This document shows, piece after piece, positions 56,447 through 64,000 of a DNA stretch of 64,000 nt. This DNA is from Turnera subulata. Lineage: Eukaryota > Streptophyta > Magnoliopsida > Malpighiales > Passifloraceae. The stretch lies in contig JAKUCV010000182.1 of assembly GCA_028386065.3 (NCBI GenBank), positions 81,605-145,604 of the forward strand, written 5' to 3'. A program made the position numbers and the translations under genes. The notes beneath the pieces are model-generated. The model had not been told where the DNA came from. It saw only the letters and a program-made list of their open reading frames with translations, and did no database searches. Position 1 is the stretch's first letter. Each line of letters opens with the position of its first letter.

Positions 56447-58342
56447 TGCAGGAAAGAAGTAAGCGAATAGTGAAGAACCAATCACAAAAATACATGAGGA
56501 TGACCGAGTCAAGGTCAATAAGGAAGAGAAGGAAATGGTTGGAAGGACGCATAAGAGGAAAACTTGAAGATGAGGAAGGATCTAGGACCAAAAAGATGCA
56601 TTGCATTTGCTTCTAGGTCAATTCAATCTCCCATCTAATTGAAGATCTACGTTTTCAACTTTCAGTCAGGACTCTTTCCAACCAAGCAAGTTGGAGGAGT
56701 GCTGAAAAGAATAAAAGGGAAGAATGAGAGAAAATTATGATGTTATCGATCTATTTATACAACTGAACTCTTATTTATAGAGCTTACATGACTTATAAAA
56801 AGAAAGAAATCATTATACTAACTACATTGTCAACTAATTGATATCATGGAAGATTTGTAAGATTAATATTTGGCTTAGAAAGATTAACATTTGGCTCAGA
56901 TCATGCCAAATCGTAATATTAGTTCCTCAATCATAATCATAGTGCAGATCTTGCTTGAATGTCTCCCCAATTCATGTTAACTGATCATCAAATCAATTCC
57001 TTTAGTCATGCTAGCACCCCCTCAAGTTGTAAATAGATGTCATTTATGATCAACTTGACAACAAGGGAAAAAAAAAAGAAAAAAATGGCAAGTTTTCAAA
57101 ATTAAAATTTCAGTATATAATATTTTAATTTTTTAAAAAAATTATTCTAATATTAATTTAAGTTTTTATCATCTTTACTTTATTTATTTCATTATATATT
57201 ATCTAAAAAGTAATTTTAGTTATCTATTAGTTATTTTTGAAAAAAAATTAACATCAATTATTGTGATGGCTATATTTTGAATAATTTTAATAAAATTTTA
57301 GCTTATTTAAATAAAATGGTCGGACTCCAATAAAATCCAATCAACCGCTAGTTTTCTTAAACATTTCTCTTCACCAGTTCAATGTCAAATCCGGTTTAAA
57401 GTCTCCCAAATTCAATTTATGCAATTCTAAATCATAGGAACAACTGTCGTGATTAGCTGGGATAGTTCGTTCGATGTTATGAACCTGCTAGTTCTTCTAT
57501 GAAGAAAATATTACCTTGACCAGCTAAGATTGATTATAAAGGGTTAGTGATAATTTCAGATAAGGTTTGGCTAGCCGAAGCAGACTCCCAATCCTAAAAG
57601 TCAAAGTGGACTCTCCTCAAGGATCACATATGAATATAGGTTGTTAGATTTTCCCTAGCCCCTCCCATCTTTTTCCCATGACCATCAACTCCTCCTGCTT
57701 CCTTTAAAACTCTATTTTTAAACTTGTTATTCCTAATATAAGGCTTTTACAAGTTGGGGTTTGTATGACCCATTGAGTTTCTTGAGTTGATTTCTTCATC
57801 TAAACCCCGACCTCTTAAGATTCTTAAGATTTATTAGTAGTGGCAATGGTTGCGGCAAGTGGCAGCAATGGTGTCGACGGTGGCGGCAGTGACAACAACG
57901 GCGACGGCAATAGTAACGATGAAGACGATGACAACGCCGACACCAACATTGCAAACAATGACTATGGCAACGGTTATATGCTATGGAGACAGCCATGGCT
58001 GGATAAGCAACAAGTACAAACATGAATTACAGCCCCTTTAGACGAATTGCCGATTTGCAAGGTATGGAAGAGTGTATTTCCACTCTTAGAAGGCATTGCT
58101 AGTATTAACCAGCTGCAAGTCATCCTAAATATCACAGTTTCAAGTAATCTGGGAGTGTGCAAAGAAGTTGTTATGGATGTGTTCTTATATTTCATCATTA
58201 TATTTAGATATTTTTTTGTTTTGTATTTGCGTATATATTACATCAGAGGTCCTGTAGTTTGGTTTTATTTAAAGTATGCATAGAAAAAATAAAACCTTAT
58301 GGAGAGGATATCCTCTTGAAAATCTAATTAGCCGAGTCCAAA
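56447..58342. other. Unassigned AT-rich region
   Basis: No gene can be supported. At 57840-58020 a short plus-strand frame is Asn/Asp/Gly-rich from GAC/AAC repeats. At 58047-58170 there is an exon-like stretch (ICKVWKSVFPLLEGIASINQ) that I cannot place. 57100-57330 is extremely AT-rich. Confidence 0.4.
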
Positions 58343-58772
58343 TGTAACAGCCCGGGTAAAATTTGGATTTTTACCGGGACTGTTAAAGTCGTTATACAGT
58401 GATTTACCGAATGAATTAATCTTGGGTAATTAATTCAAGGTAAATCAGGAGTCGTTTTTCGAAACCGAGGGTTTTTCCGCGCTCGTGATTTTCCCGTGAA
58501 TTTTTCGGAACTAAGTTGGTATTTTTCGGGTTTCGGAATTTCTCGGAAAATCACACCGGAAAATAACTAAGGAGGTATCTGTTATTTTCTGGTCCGGATC
58601 GGATTCGTCCGTAATGCAGACGAATTGCATTATTTGTAATTCACATGCCAAATAGTTCATTTCCAGTTTATAAAAAGAAGGCAGAGGAAGGAGAGCCGGG
58701 AGAGAAATAGGAGAGGAAAAAAAAAAGAAAAGAGAGAAAAAGAGGGAAAAAGAAAAAGAAGAAAAAAAAAAG

Positions 58773-58865
<93 letters not shown>

Positions 58866-59831
58866 AGAAGAAGGAAAAAAAAAGAAGAAGAAAAATCAGA
58901 AAAAAAAAGAACCAATCAGAAAGGAAAGAAAAGAAAAAGAAATCAGAAAAAAATAGAAACGGAAAAAAGAAAAAAAAGAAGAAGAAAATCAAGAAAAGAA
59001 ATTAAAGAAATTCGGAAAAAAAAAGAAAATAATGGAGTGAACAGTAGCCACCCCAGCTCCTCCTTGTTACTGTGCATTCCGACGCGTTCCCCGGCGAATC
59101 TCGACGCACCGCCGCCACCAGGAGCTCCGTCACGCCGTCGCGAGCTCACCCCAGGCGTCGCCGTCGCTTTCCTCCACCGGAGCCGTCCTGACGCGCCGAC
59201 GACCCGCGTGCTGACCCGCGGATCTGCTTCATCCGCGTCGCCGCTCAGCCCCTGCCGCCACCGCGCCGAGCTACCACCACCGTTGGAGTCGCCACCTCGC
59301 GCTGCGCATCGTGACGCCTTCCCGAGCTGCGTCGCACCACCGACCGCCGTCTCAGCCGCTCAACCCGCCAAGGTGAGCATCCGGATCCGTCGACCCGCGT
59401 GCTTGTCCGGGTCGCGAACCTGGGTCACAGCCGTGTGCTTGACTTCCTTTGAGCTGGGCTGTTTGTGTGCTTGGGCTGGGCATGGACTTACTGTTCATGG
59501 CCCAGTCCAGCAAAAAAAATATAATAATAATAAATATATATATGTATTTATTTATTAATCTGGTATATAATTTCGGGAAAAAAATATATATTTACTTTGA
59601 CAAAATCATGGTTAATTTAACTCTGGTATTTTCATTAGAATATAAATATATTTACTTGGTTAAATAACTAAGTTTTGTTTTAGAAACTATTATTAAATTG
59701 GAAAAAAATATATATGTAACTTGAAATTAATTTCTGGAAATTTAAAGTGTATATTATTTTGGCTGGAAAATTGTGATTATGGTATATGTATATGAATATG
59801 TATTTTGGAAATTAAAGTTAATTATATTTTG
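58343..59831 (+). mobile_element. Tekay-like LTR D, left part (plus strand)
   Basis: It starts TGTAACAGCCCGGGTAAAAT, the sense start of the same LTR class as element C. It carries a purine tract with a 91-bp A run, a GC-rich island (about 59040-59420), TGGGCTGG/GGCCCAG motifs and then AT-rich sequence. It is interrupted at 59832 by an opposite-strand solo LTR and resumes at 63305. Left flank CCAAA; the right end lies beyond the window. Confidence 0.8.
58773..58863. repeat. Homopolymer A(91)
   Basis: An uninterrupted run of 91 A within an A/G-rich part of LTR D. The length may be affected by sequencing error. Confidence 0.9.
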
Positions 59832-62800
59832 TGAAACGCCCCGACCCGTATTTACCGTACACAGTAAACACGAGCCGGAACTGTGACAACCCAGCCCAAC
59901 ATGACTCAGCATACAGTGTAATCAACAAATAACCGGGCTCAACAGCCCATAATAAAAACAACAATAAAATATCATAACTGGCCCAATGGCCCAATAATAA
60001 CAAAATAGTGCACAGCGGAAGACTTTCAACTCACATAAACACTGTATGCGACACATGCAAACTATGGATCCAAGCCCGTCCAAGGGAAACGTCAGCAGCC
60101 TGTCTGGAATGCAATATACCTGAACCACAAATAACTCAACCTACGGGATGAAAGCCCGCAGGTGAGGGGTGAGTCCGAAGTGCCCACCGGGTAAACCCAT
60201 AAGCAAATATACATATACAACACCGCAAATAATCCAAGTCACAACACAACAACTAACCAAGGTTCTCACGAACCTTAAGTACACACTGGTGATTCTAGAC
60301 ACACTATTCCAATTTTATTATCAGGGCCCCTATCACAAGTTAAATGATGGCCGTCGCCTGGTAGTCAAGCTAGCTAGCCCGTGGACCCCTCCCCGGTACC
60401 TCCACGTAATAACTGGCACAGACAGGGAGCAGACCCCAAGCACACTCTCCCCCAGCGCCTAAAATATAAATAAAACTGGTACAGACAGGGAGCAGACCCC
60501 AAGCACACTCTCCCCCAGCACCATAAATCAGACTACCATCTGGCTGTTCCAACATTTAACTGTGACTCACTAGATGTCTAAGTGTATTCAATTTTATTAT
60601 TTCCTTTCCCTCGACTAGTTACTACATTTCTATCATCCAACCATTATCTCATTATCCCGAGCAGGCTCGCAGCCTCTCCGCTCGTCTGGATAATAACCAA
60701 TACCAAACTGTTCCCATAATAGTACCCTCGGTACCCAGCTTACACATTTCTCACCATCAACAACAGTAGTAGTCTTACTTATAACCATAATTCCAACCTC
60801 ATCAATGATATCAACAGCAATATTAATTTCAACAACATCAACGGCAACAATTATCAATCAAAATCATCTCAAAACAAATCATGCACAGCCACAAATTATC
60901 ATACCAGCAACATCGAACACAGTAAGCAAACAGCAACTTGATATCACGGGATGTAAATAAATATTTACTTAACCTCACCTTAGCCGATTACTCAACTCTG
61001 GAAACATCGATCGGTCCAAAGCCGGTTCCACAGGAACTGCTCGATATCATAACCTATACAACAAAACAATGCATACACATAAATGCACATATTCGGTACT
61101 CTATGATGCCAAACTGCGTAATAACCCATCCCGGTTCTTATCCCTTATTATTTCCATTTACCGAAAATATTTACCGTACGTATTTCCGAATATAATTTCG
61201 GTACCATACTTTAATTAAACTCTTTCCAGAATATATTTCCATGAAATAACTATAATTCCCAAAATAATAATTACTATGATTTTTCTGAAAATTATAACAT
61301 GCGTATATATTTTCCATAATATTTCTATAAAAATTATTATACTTTCCAAAATATAATTCCCAAGCATTGTTATTTTTAGAAAACTCCATTTTCAAAAAGT
61401 ATAATCATATACACTTATTTCCTGAAATAAATACGAATTTATTAATATACATATACAATTTCCCCAAATTATTTCCTTAGTATATGTATCCTTTCTAGAA
61501 AGTAGTTACTATATAGTAATTCCTTAAAAGATATAAATCATACTACCTTGGTTTCTTGTAGTTAATATAACAAAATAATTATTTTATTGATTTTCACAAA
61601 ATTACTATGTATTTATGTTTCCTAGAAATATATACTCCATATACTTTCCAAATTATAATTCCCATAATTAAAACTTATTACATTACCCTCAATATATATA
61701 TATCTATATATATATATATATATATATGTCCAAAATGATTAAGTAATATATATACACTATGTTTTATATCCACGAAAAATTAATAATCGCATTTATACAT
61801 ATATTTCCAGAAAATATAATTATGTATGTATACCTTATTATTATTATTATCATTTATTATTTTAATTTCCGGACTGGGCCAAGTGGTGCAAGCCCAGCCC
61901 AGAACTTAATCCCCCAAAACATCCAAACCATATTAGCCCATTCCCAAGCCTACATACCCAACCAGACTAGAACCTTAACCCACAAAGCTAAAGCCCACAC
62001 GACCAAACTCCAAGCCCAACCAAACAAAATCCAACTAAAACCCATAGTCCACAAACCAAACCCTAACCCATCAGCTACAATACCGGGTCAGACCCGACCC
62101 GTGACCCATCCAAACCGGGTCACCATCTTCTCAAGGCTCACCTTGAGTTTGCAGAGGCGGCGGCGAGCGGTGGGCGACGGGTGCGGGCGGTAGCACGGTG
62201 GCACGGGAGCAGGGCGGCATGGCGAGGGAGGGAAGGCTGGTGGTGGACGTCGCGGTGTTGAGGTGCAGCTGCGGCGGCTTCGCGTTGATGGCGGCTCCCC
62301 GTCCTGCAACGGTGCACGAGGAGGAGAGGGGAAGAGGATGGCGGCGCTGCTGCTGCACCGGGGAGGAGGAGAAGAGAGGTGGCAGTGCAGGCGGCGGTGA
62401 GGCGCGGCGAAGACCCGGCGGCGACGACAACTGAACCCGGGAGGAGGCCTTGCTGCAGAGGAAGATGGTTTCGTCCGGCTGGCGACGCGAAGGTGGGAGG
62501 AGGAAGAAGGTGGGATGGCGGCGTGGGGTTGCAGTGGTGCTCACTGGCGGCAGTGGTGGTGGCGGTGTATGGTGGTCTTGGTGGCGGTGAATGTGGGGAA
62601 AATGAAGGAAAAGGAGATGGGGAGGAAGGAGGTGTGTGTATGGATCGGGTGGAAGTGAGGAGAGAAAATGAAGAAGAGAAAGAAAAGAACAAAGGAAAAA
62701 TAGAAGAAGAGATGGGGACGTGGTCACGGGGGAACAAGGAAAAGGAAAAGAGAGGAGGTGGGCCGGCGGCGAGAGAAAAAGAAAATGGAGGGGTCAGTGG

Positions 62801-63299
62801 TCACGGGTCATGGCGGCTGAGGGTGGAAAGAAAAAAGAGAAAGAAAAAGAGAAGGAGAAAGGAAGGAAAAGAAAGAAAAGAGAGAAGAGAAGTGGGGCCC
62901 ATGTGGCCGGGAAAAACCGGGAGAGAGGAAAAGCATAGCCGGGAAAGAGGAAGAGAAAGGAGAGAGGAGGAAGAAGAGTGGCTCGGGGCAAGCTCGTTGG
63001 CGGGTCCGGATTCTCGCGTCGGAATCCCGTCTTTCCGACAAATCCCGTCCCGAGTCCAAAAATATGACTTGGGCTCGGAAAATCCGATTAATCCTCCTGA
63101 ACGTCGTCCAAGTCTCGGAATTGAAAACCGAGGCTCGGTTAGTCAAGAAGATACTCCCGAGCGCGGGAAAACTCTCTGTTTTGAAAAACGACTACCGATT
63201 TACTTCGAATTAATTACCCGAGATTAATTCAACAGTAAATCATGGTAAAACCATTTCTACAGTCTCGGTAAAAATCCAAATTTTTCCCGGGCTGTTACA
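59832..63299 (-). mobile_element. Solo LTR E of a Tekay-like element (3,468 bp)
   Basis: Plus strand TGAAACGCCCCGACCC...CCCGGGCTGTTACA, with a perfect 5-bp duplication TTTTG on both sides (59827-59831 and 63300-63304). No primer-binding site, coding region or second LTR is present, so it is a solo LTR left by recombination. It shares the AACTGG/ACAGACAGGGAGC subrepeat pair (near 60409-60525), a TA-dinucleotide run (about 61690-61730) and a GC-rich island (about 62130-62600) with the layout of element C LTRs. It lies inside LTR D in opposite orientation. Confidence 0.92.
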
Positions 63300-63304
63300 T
63301 TTTG

Positions 63305-64000
63305 TGTTGGAAAATATTATTAATATATATTTAGAAAAAGATAAATACTATATATATTTTCTGAAAATTATAAATAGGTTATTATTTTTCTGGAAAAATT
63401 ATGATGATTAATATTTTGAAAATTATAGTTATTTTATGAAAATATATTTTGAAAGATTTTTAATTAAGTATGGCACCGAAATTATATTCGGAAATACGTA
63501 TGGTTAATTATTTTCGATAAAAGATAATAATATTAGATAAGAATCGGGATGGGTAATTTCGTAGTATTGGCATCATGGCATACTCTTATGTGCATTTATG
63601 TGAGTGTATATATTGTCTTGTGGTATAGGTTTGGATATCGGGCAGTTTCCCGAGGAGCCGGCGTCGGACCGGTCATTGTTTCCGGAGTTGAGTAATCGGC
63701 CAAGGTGAGGATGGATTTCCTTCAATATGTGCCTATATTACTCGGTATTTGGTTGTTGATTATTGCATGTTGCATTTGTTGTGAATTGTCTCGGGATGTT
63801 TATCCCATGGTTTTGATTATTGTCGGGATGTTTATCCCAGTATTTTGATTGGGTTTGAATATTTATTTTCGTGTCTTGATCATGAGTATAATGGAATAAT
63901 AATTAATGAATTGTGACGAGGATGTCGATCCTCGGTATTTTGGTTAGGGATGTCGATCCCTGTGACTTGGTTTTTAATGACGGTAATATAATTGTCACGT
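63305..64000 (+). mobile_element. Tekay-like LTR D, right part, cut by window end
   Basis: It continues LTR D in plus orientation: AT-rich, then GGCAGTTTCCCGAGGAGCCG, GGTCATTGTTTCCGGAGTTG and AATCGGCCAAGGTGAGGATG. These are the reverse complement of matching blocks in solo LTR E near 60960-61060. Short GGGATGT-TTATCCC and GATGTCGATCC repeats follow (63790-63960). Confidence 0.75.

Noticed and set aside
57840..58025. Small acidic Asn/Asp/Gly-rich protein gene
   Set aside because: Low-complexity trinucleotide repeat, open on both strands, no homologous family recognised.
58511..58992. Poly-Phe/Ser frames on the minus strand
   Set aside because: They are the antisense of the A(91) and purine tract.
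1..64000. tRNA, snoRNA or microRNA genes
   Set aside because: None could be recognised by eye on either strand; the hairpins found are too short for microRNA precursors.

Overview
The window is nuclear DNA from a flowering plant, most likely a eudicot. It is AT-rich, has intron-bearing genes with GT-AG junctions, and is dominated by nested LTR retrotransposons. Only two ordinary host genes are supported. One is a three-exon universal-stress-protein-like gene (40501-42248, +). The other is a five-exon Golgi nucleotide-sugar transporter gene of the UDP-galactose transporter 1/GONST5 type (44052-48997, -). They are convergent, with 1.8 kb between their ends. The species cannot be named from the sequence.

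Layout. 1-1695: broken Ty1/copia RT-RNase H. 1771-6314: a 3.2-kb Tekay-like LTR and the 3' end of its integrase/chromodomain on the minus strand, fused to an LTR-like segment carrying a 5S rRNA-derived stretch. 6608-7865: a 171-bp tandem repeat split by a MITE. 9295-30625: old minus-strand copia element A, which has taken up three younger insertions: an LTR element at 9953-12649 (containing a 950-bp assembly gap), a complete Tekay-type Ty3/gypsy chromovirus at 13448-24172, and a Pack-MULE at 25479-27139 carrying a CIPK-type kinase fragment. Removing these leaves about 6.2 kb, close to the 6,365 bp of its plus-strand sister, copia B (31739-38103). A and B lie head to head 1.1 kb apart. 38104-50782 holds the two host genes. 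50783-51120 is a LINE RNase H tail. 52941-56055 is a short copia element G with non-canonical TA...TA LTR ends. 58343-64000 is a plus-strand Tekay-like LTR interrupted by an opposite-strand solo LTR at 59832-63299.

The most unusual content is in copia A and B. Where gag, protease and most of integrase should lie, both carry dozens of short hairpins built on a constant sense-strand heptamer C-YNGAA-G, flanked by arms that differ from hairpin to hairpin but stay complementary. One hairpin at the same place in A and B shows a paired T-A to C-G change. The same leaders also hold GGCGGC-type and GGGCC-type hairpins, plus an antisense 5' piece of a LINE-like endonuclease ORF. Separately, the LTR element at 9953-12649 has a chain of hairpins, two with the same AGTCACA loop and a bulged A, and sixteen perfect copies of the palindrome AACATCGATGTT, mostly paired at about 21 bp. 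I know of no described system matching either arrangement. Everything here was read by eye; no folding, alignment or database search was run.
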